From Klebsiella ornithinolytica NBRC 105727 = ATCC 31898 (GTDB taxonomy: Bacteria > Pseudomonadota > Gammaproteobacteria > Enterobacterales > Enterobacteriaceae): a stretch of 64,000 bases of DNA. The notes under the pieces are model-generated. The model saw only the letters and a list, made by a program, of their open reading frames with translations, was not told where the DNA came from and did not search any database. A program made the position numbers and the translations under genes. The stretch covers positions 248,001 to 312,000 of the forward strand of contig NZ_BCYR01000005.1 in assembly GCF_001598295.1 (NCBI RefSeq). Reading direction: 5' to 3'. The first letter of the stretch is position 1. Every line of letters starts with the position of its first letter. Shown here one piece after another: positions 19,918 through 28,444 of this stretch.

Positions 19918-21555
19918 TTAGCCCGCCTCGCGCCCATCCGCCATCAGAATCTGACCGAACTCGGCGCGCAGTCGGTTTTTCAGGACTTTACCGGTGGCGC
20001 TGACGGGGAGCGCATCGATGAACAGAATCCGGTCCGGCAGCTGCCATTTCGGCACCCGTGCCTGGTACCAGGCCAGCAGCTCCGGCTCTTCAATTTCGCC
20101 CCCTTCCGCCCTGACGCACAGCAGCACCGGACGCTCATCCCAGCGCGGATGCTGCGCCGCAATCGCCGCCGCGCTGCGAATCGCCGGATGGGCAAGGGCA
20201 ATATTCTCCAGCTCCACCGTCGAGATCCACTCTCCGCCGGACTTAATGATATCTTTCGCCCGATCGTGAATCACCAGGTAGCCATTCTCATCAAGAGTGC
20301 CAATATCGCCGGTATCGAACCAGCCGTCATCGGTCAACGCCGTATCGGGACGACCATAGTAATTTGCCGCCACCCAATGGCCGCGCACCTGCAGATAGCC
20401 CTGACTTTCGCCATCGTTGGCCAGCGTCTGGCCCTGCGCATCCACCACCCGCAGATCGATGCCAAAAATGACGCGTCCCTGACCGTGCCCCCGTTTTTCC
20501 TGTGTCTCCTGGGTCAGGGCCTTATGTTTGCTCAGCGGCGTGTTGATGGTGCCGATGGGCGAAGTCTCGGTCATCCCCCAGGCATGAATCAGCGCAATAT
20601 CATAATCGCGGCGGAAGACTTCAATCATCGACGGCGGCAGCGCCGACCCGCCGACAAAAGATCGTTTAAAATGCGGCAGGCGAATATCCGATTTACGCAG
20701 CGCGGCAAGCAAACCGGCCCAGATGACCGGAACGCCGAAGGCGACGCTGACCTGCTCTTCGCTCAGCAGCCGCAGCAGGCTGTCGCCGTCCAGATTCGGC
20801 CCCGGCAGAACCAGGCGAGCGCCCGCCATCGCGGCAATAAAAGGCGTGCCCCAGGCATTGACGTGGAACATCGGCACCACCGGCAGCAGCGTGTCCTGTG
20901 CCGATATACCGGCCGCATCCGGCTGATTGCCGCTCAGCGTATGCAGTACCAGCGAGCGGTGGGTATTCAGCACCCCTTTCGGCTTCCCCGTGGTCCCGGA
21001 GGTATAGCACAGCGAGGCTGGAGAATCTTCGCTCACCTCGGGCCAGCGATACGCCGGATCCGCTTCAGCGACCAGCTCATCAAAAAACAGCAGCGCGTCC
21101 AGCGCGGCGAGCGCTTCGTCATTCCGCGGCGCCAGCAGAACAAAATGCTTTACCGTTGGCAATTGGGGCCGCAGCGCGCAGATAAGCGGCAGAAAGGTGT
21201 AGTCGAAAAACAGAATCTCGTCCGCGGCATCATTGATGATAAAGGCGAGATGTTCCGCGGACAGGCGTGGATTGATGGTATGCGTCACCCATCCCCCAGA
21301 ACTGATGCCAAAATAGATTTCCAGATGACGGCGATTATTCCACGCCAGCGTGCCGCAGCGGGCGCCTGCCGGGAGATCCAGCCGATGCATGGCGGAGGCC
21401 AGATGCCGGGCGTTATCCTCCACCTCTCCCCAGGTACTGTACTCCCTTCCCCCCAACGTCCCGACCGAGACAATTCCCGTATCGCTATGATATCGCGCGG
21501 CATGTTCAATGAGCGCCCGGGTCGTTAAATCCTGATACATCATCGGTGGATGCAT
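19918..21555 (-). CDS. AMP-forming fatty acyl-CoA synthetase (AlkK/FadK-like)
   Basis: Activates a carboxylic acid, probably a medium- or long-chain fatty acid, to its CoA thioester via an acyl-AMP. 545 residues with the ANL signatures: P-loop YTSGTTGKPKG at about 184-194, VVPMFHVNAWG (fatty-acyl type), WGMTETSP, WFDTGDIG, RAKDIIKSGGEWIS and the C-terminal catalytic Lys in SATGKVLKNRL. Start 21555 has GGAG upstream; in-frame Met codons just after are possible. No fatty-acid degradation genes adjoin it, so the physiological substrate is open. Confidence 0.85.
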   Translation of the reverse strand: MHPPMMYQDLTTRALIEHAARYHSDTGIVSVGTLGGREYSTWGEVEDNARHLASAMHRLDLPAGARCGTLAWNNRRHLEIYFGISSGGWVTHTINPRLSAEHLAFIINDAADEILFFDYTFLPLICALRPQLPTVKHFVLLAPRNDEALAALDALLFFDELVAEADPAYRWPEVSEDSPASLCYTSGTTGKPKGVLNTHRSLVLHTLSGNQPDAAGISAQDTLLPVVPMFHVNAWGTPFIAAMAGARLVLPGPNLDGDSLLRLLSEEQVSVAFGVPVIWAGLLAALRKSDIRLPHFKRSFVGGSALPPSMIEVFRRDYDIALIHAWGMTETSPIGTINTPLSKHKALTQETQEKRGHGQGRVIFGIDLRVVDAQGQTLANDGESQGYLQVRGHWVAANYYGRPDTALTDDGWFDTGDIGTLDENGYLVIHDRAKDIIKSGGEWISTVELENIALAHPAIRSAAAIAAQHPRWDERPVLLCVRAEGGEIEEPELLAWYQARVPKWQLPDRILFIDALPVSATGKVLKNRLRAEFGQILMADGREAG

Positions 21556-21860
21556 GACTGATACTCCGCGACTGGCTGATATGTTGTGTAAGTGATGCGG
21601 TCCGGTGTGCACGCGAACTCTCACTAAATCTGGCAACAACCCGGGCAGCCAACCAAAACAGATGTGCAAAATTTAGCGTTCACGCACAACAATTCTCGTC
21701 TGGCGGCGGGGAATGTGATGGGAAATGGCTTTTCACCCGCCGCGACAGCGCGCGCTATCGGCAGAAGAGAGGCCGGTGAACGGCGAGCGGGACAGCGGCG
21801 CGCAGCGAAGAAAGTACGAGTGGTACTCGCGCCGCATTCGACTCGCGCCGGCGGAATGTT
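21556..21860. other. Intergenic stretch after the orphan response regulator
   Basis: 305 bases, GC-rich near the regulator and containing the acyl-CoA synthetase promoter region. I looked here for a histidine kinase or its remnant on the minus strand: a frame stays open for part of it but contains none of the HATPase or DHp motifs. A local inverted repeat (ACGAGTGGTACTCG, near 21816) is present. Confidence 0.5.
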
Positions 21861-22580
21861 TCAGCGGCCAGGCTCGGGGTACGGGGCCGTAAATTTATAG
21901 CCTTTTCCCCAAACCGTCAGGATAAACTCCGGCTCCGCCGGATTATCTTCTATTTTCATCCTCAGCCGATTAATGTGCGTGTTGACCGTATGCTCATACC
22001 CTTCATGCTGATAGCCCCAGACCTGGTTGAGCAAGCTGATGCGGGAAAAGACCTTATCGGGATGCCTGGCAAAGAACCACAGCAGGTCGAACTCGCGCGG
22101 CGTCAGGTCAAGCGGGAGATCGCGCAGGCGCGCTTCGCGCGCAAGCGGGTCGATGGCCAGCCGGTCAATATGCAACATGCCGGCGTCCTGCATCAGATTC
22201 TGGGTCATGGCCTCCTGACGGCGGAAGAGCGCCTTCACTCGCGCCACCAGTTCAAGCATTGAAAAGGGTTTCGCGAGGTAGTCATCTGCCCCGAGCTCCA
22301 GCCCCAGGACACGATGGACTTCACTTGAGCGCGCGCTGATTATCACTATCGGCATGTAGCTTGCCATAGTGCGGGCATGCCGGCAGATCCCCAGACCGTC
22401 GATGCCCGGTAACATCAGATCGAGGATCAGCGCGTCCCAGCCGCCCTGCCTGACCATCGCCAGCCCACCGACGCCTTCAGCAGCATGGCTGATTTCATAG
22501 CCCTCTTCGCATAAATGTAGCTGCAGAAGCTCCGCGATATTTTCATCATCTTCAATAATTAACACTTTTTTGGGCTTCAT
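21861..22580 (-). CDS. OmpR/PhoB-family response regulator, orphan
   Basis: 239 residues. Receiver domain with IIEDDENIAELL, phospho-Asp in LILDLMLPGIDG (about 53) and Lys in LAKPFS (about 103). The C-terminal winged helix has LTPREFDLLWFFARHP and VWGKGYKF. Start 22580 (MKPKKVLIIED) fits the family; ATGs further upstream extend without similarity. No histidine kinase gene adjoins it on either side. It diverges from the cytochrome b/molybdopterin/MxKDx genes with about 140 bases between, so control of that set is the likely role (inference by position). Confidence 0.88.
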   Translation of the reverse strand: MKPKKVLIIEDDENIAELLQLHLCEEGYEISHAAEGVGGLAMVRQGGWDALILDLMLPGIDGLGICRHARTMASYMPIVIISARSSEVHRVLGLELGADDYLAKPFSMLELVARVKALFRRQEAMTQNLMQDAGMLHIDRLAIDPLAREARLRDLPLDLTPREFDLLWFFARHPDKVFSRISLLNQVWGYQHEGYEHTVNTHINRLRMKIEDNPAEPEFILTVWGKGYKFTAPYPEPGR

Positions 22581-22721
22581 CGCTGCCGCCTTATTGATCG
22601 CTTTCAGAGAAAGTCTATACGACATTTGCATCGCGAGTTATCACATTTAATTTAACTTTTCGTGATACATCGGCGAACAGATTCAGGCCACACTGTGATT
22701 AACGCAATAACCGGGAATATC

Positions 22722-23336
22722 ATGATGAACAGCCCCTCAGGTCAGGTGAAACCCGCTATCGTTCATCCTTTGTGGTTAAGAATTTGCCACTGGGTCAATG
22801 CGCTTTCGATATTAATTATGGTGACCAGCGGCTGGCGTATTTATAACGCATCACCGTTGTTTAATTTTGATATTCCGGATGCACTGACTCTTGGCGGTTG
22901 GCTGGCCGGCGCATTGCAATGGCATTTTTCAGCAATGTGGTTATTTGCTCTTAACGGTGTATTTTACCTGCTGATGAATGTTGTCAGCGGACGCTTAAAA
23001 AAACAATTCTGGCCGCTGTCGCCACGAGGGGTCATTCACGATTTTATTTCCGCATTACGCGGCAGGCTGACACATGACAATCCCGGCCATTATAACTACG
23101 TCCAGAAACTGGCCTATCTCTTCGTCATGCTCGATAGCATTATTCTGGCGCTATCCGGTCTGGTTATCTGGAAGTCTGTGCAGTTTCCGCTGCTACGAAC
23201 CTTACTCGGGGGATATGACAATGCACGGGTGATTCATTTCCTGGCGATGTCCGCACTGATGGGGTTTGTCGTTATTCATCTGCTGATGGTGCTGCTGGTC
23301 CCGAAAACGTTACTGGCGATACTCCGCGGACGATAA
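22722..23336 (+). CDS. Cytochrome b561-type membrane protein
   Basis: 204-residue four-helix haem-b protein of the cytochrome b/b6 domain type found in Ni-hydrogenase, formate dehydrogenase and sulfite-oxidase-like complexes. Conserved histidines at helix ends: IVHPLWLRICHWVNALSI near the N-terminus and VIHFLAMSALMGFVVIHLLM near the C-terminus, suited to bind two haems. It precedes a Tat-exported molybdopterin protein by 10 bases and probably passes quinol electrons to it. Confidence 0.85.
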   Translation: MMNSPSGQVKPAIVHPLWLRICHWVNALSILIMVTSGWRIYNASPLFNFDIPDALTLGGWLAGALQWHFSAMWLFALNGVFYLLMNVVSGRLKKQFWPLSPRGVIHDFISALRGRLTHDNPGHYNYVQKLAYLFVMLDSIILALSGLVIWKSVQFPLLRTLLGGYDNARVIHFLAMSALMGFVVIHLLMVLLVPKTLLAILRGR

Positions 23337-23346
23337 GGAAAATACA

Positions 23347-24135
23347 GTGAACAATCATAAAAATTTACTCTCCGCAGCCGACAAGACAATCGTCGTTCAG
23401 GAGGCGAGCCGGGAAATTAACAAGCAGCTCTCATCGGAAGGCCGCCGCCGCTTTATCAGGCAGGGATTAACCTTTGGCGGCCTGATGCTGTTAACCGGTT
23501 GCGATATCAGCAATAACAGCGAGGTCGAAAAAACCTTAAGCCAGATCTCCCGATTTAACGATCGTATTCAACACTGGTTATTTAATCCTGATAACCTTGC
23601 GCCGGTTTATCCCGAAAGTAGGATCGCTCGCCCTTTCCCGTTTAATGCATTTTATAGCGAGGATCAGGCGCCTACGATCGATGCCAGCGATTATCGCCTT
23701 GAAATTACGGGATTAGTAACGGACAAACGCCCCTGGACACTGGCCGAACTCCATACAATGGTGCAGGTCAGCCAGGTCACACGGCATATTTGCGTGGAAG
23801 GATGGAGCGCCATTGGTAAATGGGGTGGGGTTCCTTTTGCCCTCTTCCTCAAAAGGATCGGTGCCGATCTGCGCGCCAGCTACGTCAGTTTTCGCTGTGC
23901 TGATAATTATTATACCAGTATTGACATGGCCACTGCGCTCCATCCCCAGACGATTATTGCATTAACCTACGATGGCCAGCTATTGCCGCGTAAATATGGT
24001 TTTCCGATGAAGTTAAGAATTCCAACCAAGCTCGGCTATAAAAACCCGAAACATATTATGGCGATTGAAGTGACCAATCGTTACCCCGGCGGCTACTGGG
24101 AAGACCAGGGTTATAACTGGTTCGCGGGTAGTTAA
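23347..24135 (+). CDS. Tat-exported molybdopterin-dependent oxidoreductase (sulfite oxidase/YedY superfamily)
   Basis: 262 residues from a GTG start with AAGGAAAATACA upstream. Twin-arginine signal RRRFIRQGLTFGGLMLLTGC at about 38-57, which ends in a lipobox-like LTGC, so it may be a Tat lipoprotein facing the periplasm. The sulfite-oxidase fold has its Mo-ligating Cys in RHICVEGWSAIGKWGG (about residue 146) and the closing region NRYPGGYWEDQGYNWF. Together with the upstream cytochrome b it forms a reductase or oxidase pair analogous to MsrPQ, but sequence alone does not give the substrate. Confidence 0.85.
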   Translation: MNNHKNLLSAADKTIVVQEASREINKQLSSEGRRRFIRQGLTFGGLMLLTGCDISNNSEVEKTLSQISRFNDRIQHWLFNPDNLAPVYPESRIARPFPFNAFYSEDQAPTIDASDYRLEITGLVTDKRPWTLAELHTMVQVSQVTRHICVEGWSAIGKWGGVPFALFLKRIGADLRASYVSFRCADNYYTSIDMATALHPQTIIALTYDGQLLPRKYGFPMKLRIPTKLGYKNPKHIMAIEVTNRYPGGYWEDQGYNWFAGS

Positions 24136-24184
24136 TTTATGGCCGTCATCATCCGTTATTTATACAACATGAAGGAATTACCAA

Positions 24185-24475
24185 ATGAAAAAAATGAATA
24201 CCTTACTGATGTGCTCTGCTTTATTTTTCGGTATATCCAGCGTCTACGCTGACGATAATATGGCGAAAGATAACATGGCCAAAGATAATATGGGTAAGAT
24301 GTCTCACAACTGCACGAAAGATAGCATGAAAAAAGAGTGTATGTCGAAAGATGGGATGTCAAAGGACGCTATGTCGAAGGATAGTATGAGCAAGGACGCC
24401 ATGAGCAAAGATGGTATGGCCAAAGATTCAATGTCGAAAGACAAAATGGGCAAAGACGCGATGGGTAAACAATAA
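24185..24475 (+). CDS. Secreted methionine-rich MxKDx pentapeptide-repeat protein
   Basis: 96 residues. A signal peptide of about 22 residues (ends SVYA) is followed by a mature chain built almost entirely of the 5-residue repeat M-[SAG]-K-D-x, with only two cysteines. I count 14 methionines in the 74-residue mature chain. Ribosome site AAGGAATTACCAA. This is the MXKDX repeat family, of unknown function. Position behind a periplasmic Mo oxidoreductase/cytochrome b pair suggests a sacrificial methionine pool for oxidants such as hypochlorite, like MrpX of Azospira; metal binding is another option. Confidence 0.9.
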   Translation: MKKMNTLLMCSALFFGISSVYADDNMAKDNMAKDNMGKMSHNCTKDSMKKECMSKDGMSKDAMSKDSMSKDAMSKDGMAKDSMSKDKMGKDAMGKQ

Positions 24476-24498
24476 CCGCGCCGCCCGGCGACGAGGTC

Positions 24499-24536
24499 AA
24501 AGGGGTTGCCTGCCGGTTGGTCAGGTAACCCCCTTT
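24499..24536. terminator. Bidirectional terminator between the MxKDx and transketolase genes
   Basis: AAAGGGGTTGCCTG (24499-24512) pairs with CAGGTAACCCCCTTTT (24522-24536, one bulge/wobble region). T-runs follow on the plus strand; A residues before the stem serve the minus strand. Confidence 0.75.
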
Positions 24537-24579
24537 TCATTTCATGGAGCCAAAGCCCGCGCGTTCTGCGACGCTATGA

Positions 24580-26526
24580 CTACAGCAGCGCTTTCGCTTT
24601 CGCGACCACGTTGTCGACGGTGAAGCCGAACTCTTCGAACAGCTGCTCTGCCGGCGCAGACTCACCGAAGGTGGTCATGCCAACGATAGCGCCATTCAGG
24701 CCGACGTATTTGAACCAGTAGTCGGCGATGCCGGCTTCAATGGCCACGCGAGCAGAGACCGCTTTCGGCAGCACCGATTCACGGTACGCCGCATCCTGCT
24801 TGTCGAACGCGTCGGTAGACGGCATGGAGACCACGCGCGCCTTCACCCCTTCGGCAGTCAGTTTGTCCCACGCGGCAACCGCCAGCTCCACTTCAGAGCC
24901 GGTGGCAATGAAGATCAGCTCCGGCTGACCGGCGCACTCTTTCAGCACGTAGCCACCGCGAGCGATGTTCGCCAGCTGCTCTGCAGTACGATCCTGCTGC
25001 GCCAGGTTCTGACGGGAGAGGATCAGCGCGGTCGGGCCGTCGTGACGCTCAACGCCATATTTCCACGCCACCGCCGATTCCACCTGGTCACACGGACGCC
25101 ATGTGGACATGTTCGGGGTCACGCGCAGGGACGCCACCTGCTCTACCGGCTGGTGCGTCGGGCCATCTTCGCCCAGACCGATGGAGTCGTGGGTGTAGAC
25201 CATCACCTGACGCTGTTTCATCAGCGCCGCCATACGCACCGCGTTACGGGCATATTCCACGAACATCAGGAAGGTGGAGGTGTACGGCAGGAAACCACCG
25301 TGCAGAGCGATCCCGTTGGCGATCGCGGTCATGCCGAATTCACGCACGCCGTAATGGATATAGTTACCGGCGGCGTCTTCGTTAATCGCTTTCGAACCAG
25401 ACCAGAGAGTCAGGTTGGACGGCGCGAGGTCAGCAGAGCCGCCAAGGAATTCCGGCAGCAGCGGGCCAAACGCTTCAATCGCATTCTGCGACGCTTTACG
25501 GCTGGCGATTTTCGCCGGGTTAGCCTGCAGCTTAGCGATAAATTCACTGGCTTTGGCGTCGAAGTCAGCCGGCATTTCACCCTTCATGCGACGGGTAAAT
25601 TCTGCGGCTTCCTGAGGGAAGGCTTTCGCATAAGCAGCGAACTTCTCGTTCCAGGCCGCTTCTTTCGCCTGACCGGCTTCTTTCGCATCCCACTGTGCGT
25701 AGATTTCAGACGGGATTTCGAACGGCGCGAATTTCCAGCCCAGCTGTTCGCGGGTCAGCGCAATCTCTGCATCGCCCAGCGGCGCGCCGTGGGAATCGTG
25801 GGTACCGGCTTTGTTCGGCGAACCGAAACCGATGATGGTTTTGCACATCAGCAGGGACGGTTTGTCGGTGACCGCACGCGCTTCTTCTACCGCACGTTTG
25901 ATGGCGTCTGCGTCGTGACCGTCAACGCCGCGCACCACGTGCCAGCCGTAGGCTTCGAAACGTTTAGCGGTGTCGTCGGTGAACCAGCCTTCCACATGAC
26001 CGTCGATGGAGATACCGTTGTCATCATAGAACGCCACCAGTTTACCCAGTTTCAGGGTACCGGCCAGGGAGCAGACCTCGTGAGAGATCCCTTCCATCAT
26101 GCAGCCGTCGCCCATGAAGGCGTAGGTGAAGTGGTCAACGATATCGTGGCCCGGACGGTTGAACTGCGCGGCCAGCGTTTTTTCCGCGATAGCCATGCCC
26201 ACAGCGTTAGCAATCCCCTGACCCAGCGGGCCGGTGGTGGTTTCTACGCCAGCGGTGTAGCCCACTTCCGGGTGGCCCGGCGTCTTAGAGTGCAGCTGAC
26301 GGAAGTTTTTCAGCTCTTCGATCGGCAGATCATAACCGGTGAGGTGCAGCAGGCTGTAAATCAGCATCGAGCCGTGGCCGTTGGACAGCACAAAGCGGTC
26401 GCGGTCGGCCCAGGCCGGGTTGTTCGGGTTATGTCTCAGGAAGTCCCGCCACAGGACCTCCGCAATGTCAGCCATCCCCATCGGGGCACCGGGGTGGCCG
26501 GATTTGGCTTTCTGTACCGCGTCCAT
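24580..26526 (-). CDS. Transketolase, 5' end apparently frameshifted
   Basis: Thiamine-diphosphate enzyme that moves two-carbon units between ketoses and aldoses, for example using erythrose-4-phosphate. TktA-like over its whole length: [10 protein letters not shown] (catalytic His), [12 protein letters not shown] (TPP site), [23 protein letters not shown]. The only ATG in this frame (26526) corresponds to residue 16 of E. coli TktA and has no ribosome site. Upstream codons in the same frame encode the family-like [12 protein letters not shown], and an ATG with an AGGGAAAGAAG site lies at 26582 in another frame. One extra C in the C5 tract (G5 at 26562-26566, plus strand) would join them into [20 protein letters not shown]. 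So the gene is 5'-disrupted, coupled by reinitiation, or misread. Last gene of the sugar-acid operon. Confidence 0.85.
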   Translation of the reverse strand: MDAVQKAKSGHPGAPMGMADIAEVLWRDFLRHNPNNPAWADRDRFVLSNGHGSMLIYSLLHLTGYDLPIEELKNFRQLHSKTPGHPEVGYTAGVETTTGPLGQGIANAVGMAIAEKTLAAQFNRPGHDIVDHFTYAFMGDGCMMEGISHEVCSLAGTLKLGKLVAFYDDNGISIDGHVEGWFTDDTAKRFEAYGWHVVRGVDGHDADAIKRAVEEARAVTDKPSLLMCKTIIGFGSPNKAGTHDSHGAPLGDAEIALTREQLGWKFAPFEIPSEIYAQWDAKEAGQAKEAAWNEKFAAYAKAFPQEAAEFTRRMKGEMPADFDAKASEFIAKLQANPAKIASRKASQNAIEAFGPLLPEFLGGSADLAPSNLTLWSGSKAINEDAAGNYIHYGVREFGMTAIANGIALHGGFLPYTSTFLMFVEYARNAVRMAALMKQRQVMVYTHDSIGLGEDGPTHQPVEQVASLRVTPNMSTWRPCDQVESAVAWKYGVERHDGPTALILSRQNLAQQDRTAEQLANIARGGYVLKECAGQPELIFIATGSEVELAVAAWDKLTAEGVKARVVSMPSTDAFDKQDAAYRESVLPKAVSARVAIEAGIADYWFKYVGLNGAIVGMTTFGESAPAEQLFEEFGFTVDNVVAKAKALL

Positions 26527-26600
26527 GCTCAGCGCACGCAGCGCGTTGGCGCACAGACGGCGGGGGTTTTCGTGGTGTTCATGAGCTTCTTTCCCTGCCC

Positions 26601-27551
26601 TTACAGCATCTGCTGAATCTGGTTTTCCAGTTTGACCTGATCGACGGCGAACAGCCGGATACCTTCCGCCAGTTTTTCCACCGCCATCGGATCCTGATGA
26701 TGCTGCCAGAGGAACGCCGCCTGCGTCATCGGGCTGGGGCGAGTTTCCGTGACGCAGCCTGGCGCCAGCTGGCGACTCAGCGTCCCTGCACTGGCGGCCA
26801 GCTCATCGAGCAGTGCCGGGGAGATGGTCAGACGGTCACAGCCCGCCAGCGCCTGGATCTGCTCAATGCGGCGGAAGCTAGCCCCCATCACCACGGTGTC
26901 GTAGCCGTGAGATTTGTAGTACTGATAAATCTGGCGCACGGAAACCACGCCCGGATCGCTGTCGACCTGATACTCAGCCTGCGGCTGGTTTTTCTGATAC
27001 CAGTCATAAATACGCCCGACGAACGGCGAGATTAAAAAGACGCCCGCTTCGGCGCAGGCCCGCGCCTGTGCGAAGGAGAACAGCAGGGTCAGATTACAGT
27101 TGATGCCGCTCTGCTCCAGCTCCTCTGCGGCGCGAATGCCCTCCCAGGTGGCGGCGAGTTTGATGAGGATGCGCTCCGGCCCAATGCCGTTCTTTGCATA
27201 CATCTGGATAAGCTTGCGCGCTTTCGACACGCACATCCCGCGATCCCAGGCAAAACGGGCATCGACTTCGGTAGAAATACGCCCCGGCACGTGACGTAGC
27301 ACCTCAGTGCCGATATCCACCGCGACCTGATCACAGGCGTTAATCAGCTGGGTTTCTGCGCTGCCGCCCTGCTGACGCGCCTTGCCGATTGCGTCGGCAA
27401 TCAGCGCCTGATATTGCGGGAGCTGCGCGGCCTTCAGCACCAGCGAAGGGTTGGTGGTGGCATCCTGCGGGGCAAACTTTTTAATCGATTCGATATCACC
27501 GGTATCGGCCACCACGGTGGTATATTTTTTCAGCTCGTCTAACTGGCTCAT
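26601..27551 (-). CDS. Transaldolase
   Basis: Transfers dihydroxyacetone units between sedoheptulose-7-phosphate or fructose-6-phosphate and an aldose phosphate. 316 residues, TalA/TalB type. Schiff-base Lys in [11 protein letters not shown] (about 131), N-terminal [11 protein letters not shown], and active-site DARFAWD. With the adjoining transketolase it can route erythrose-4-phosphate into hexose phosphates. Pairing with transketolase is reminiscent of E. coli talA-tktB, but here it lies in a catabolic operon; 18 bases to the presumed tkt start and 30 after rpiB. Confidence 0.93.
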   Translation of the reverse strand: MSQLDELKKYTTVVADTGDIESIKKFAPQDATTNPSLVLKAAQLPQYQALIADAIGKARQQGGSAETQLINACDQVAVDIGTEVLRHVPGRISTEVDARFAWDRGMCVSKARKLIQMYAKNGIGPERILIKLAATWEGIRAAEELEQSGINCNLTLLFSFAQARACAEAGVFLISPFVGRIYDWYQKNQPQAEYQVDSDPGVVSVRQIYQYYKSHGYDTVVMGASFRRIEQIQALAGCDRLTISPALLDELAASAGTLSRQLAPGCVTETRPSPMTQAAFLWQHHQDPMAVEKLAEGIRLFAVDQVKLENQIQQML

Positions 27552-27581
27552 AGTCTGTTCCTTATATTACGACTGCGGATA

Positions 27582-28040
27582 TTAATCTCTGGCGTGCTGG
27601 TGTTCGTAATAGTCGATACGCTCCACTTTTGACGCGGAGCCGCCGCCTTCATATTCGGATTCAAGCCAGGCCTGAATAATTTTTTTGCCCAGCTCCGGGC
27701 CAATCACGCGCGCGCCAAGGGTAATAATCTGCGCGTTATTACTTTTGCGCGCCCGCTCGGCGGAGAAAGTATCGTGGCATTGGGCGGCACGTACTCCCGG
27801 TACTTTATTCGCCACAATGCTCATCCCAATACCGGTGCCGCAAATCAGGATGCCGCGATCGTGCTCGCCCTGCTTTATCGACATCGCCACCGCATGAGCA
27901 ACATCCGGATAGACCGTACTGCCCTGGCGTTTATCGCTGCTGTAATCCGCGACCTTCATCCCGAGCCCATTCAGATAAGCGACGATAGCGTCGCGGAAAG
28001 CATAGGCGGCATCATCCGCACCAATAGCGATTGTTTTCAT
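27582..28040 (-). CDS. RpiB/LacAB-family sugar-phosphate isomerase
   Basis: 152 residues. Has the RpiB fold marks: IGADDAAYAFRD near the N-terminus, active Cys in GILICGTGIGMSI (about 68), and SNNAQIITLGARVIGPELG at about 101-119. Members act on ribulose/ribose-5-phosphate, allose-6-phosphate, or (as DerI/EryI in erythritol pathways) erythrulose-4-phosphate to erythrose-4-phosphate. The last activity suits this operon, with a TIM-like isomerase and transketolase/transaldolase nearby, but that choice is inference. Ribosome site AAGGAAATT. Confidence 0.88.
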   Translation of the reverse strand: MKTIAIGADDAAYAFRDAIVAYLNGLGMKVADYSSDKRQGSTVYPDVAHAVAMSIKQGEHDRGILICGTGIGMSIVANKVPGVRAAQCHDTFSAERARKSNNAQIITLGARVIGPELGKKIIQAWLESEYEGGGSASKVERIDYYEHQHARD

Positions 28041-28068
28041 GATAATTTCCTTAATTTAGCTCCAGGTC

Positions 28069-28443
28069 TTAATTTAGATCCTGATAGAAAGATATTCGGT
28101 CACCACGCTGGATATCATGTGGTGATTGACCACACAGATGTACCATCCCCGGTAATTCAGCCGTTGCAGCACCATCAAAATTTAAAGTGATATGGCCAAG
28201 CTGTTTTAAATTTGCCGTTGCAACACTACCTACCGCCGTCACCCGATAAATAGCCTGATTTATTTTCATTATCTGCCCGGGTGATAATTCAGCCGTTAGC
28301 TCACTGCCCCGGTGTACCGCGCAATACATCGCAATATCGTCAGGAACGGGCTCAGAGAATAAGATTAGCTTCTGTTCCTGCAGATAGTTTTCAACATACT
28401 CCCCGACAGCCGTGATAAGTAATGAATACAACGGCACAGTCAT
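28069..28443 (-). CDS. Stand-alone glucitol/sorbitol-type PTS EIIA
   Basis: 124 residues, clearly the SrlB (EIIA-Gut) family over its full length: the segment YCAVHRGSEL aligns with YCFIHCHGEL of SrlB, so the phospho-accepting His is kept at residue 44, and VTAVGSVATANLKQLGHITL and FDGAATAELPGMVH follow as in SrlB. Start 28443 is one base after the permease stop and gives the family N-terminus. It would take phosphate from HPr. Neither SrlA (EIIC) nor SrlE is present, but a glucitol EIIB domain occurs fused to the kinase two genes upstream. Function therefore is either phosphotransfer to that domain or regulation of the permease. Confidence 0.9.
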   Translation of the reverse strand: MTVPLYSLLITAVGEYVENYLQEQKLILFSEPVPDDIAMYCAVHRGSELTAELSPGQIMKINQAIYRVTAVGSVATANLKQLGHITLNFDGAATAELPGMVHLCGQSPHDIQRGDRISFYQDLN

Positions 28444-28444
28444 A

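Noticed and set aside
20149-21528. 459-residue open frame antisense to the acyl-CoA synthetase
   Set aside because: Shadow frame; basic, low-complexity translation typical of antisense GC-rich DNA.
21556-21860. Remnant of a sensor kinase after the orphan response regulator
   Set aside because: No DHp or HATPase motifs in any minus-strand frame.
25042-26616. 524-residue open frame antisense to transketolase
   Set aside because: Shadow frame of the transketolase gene.
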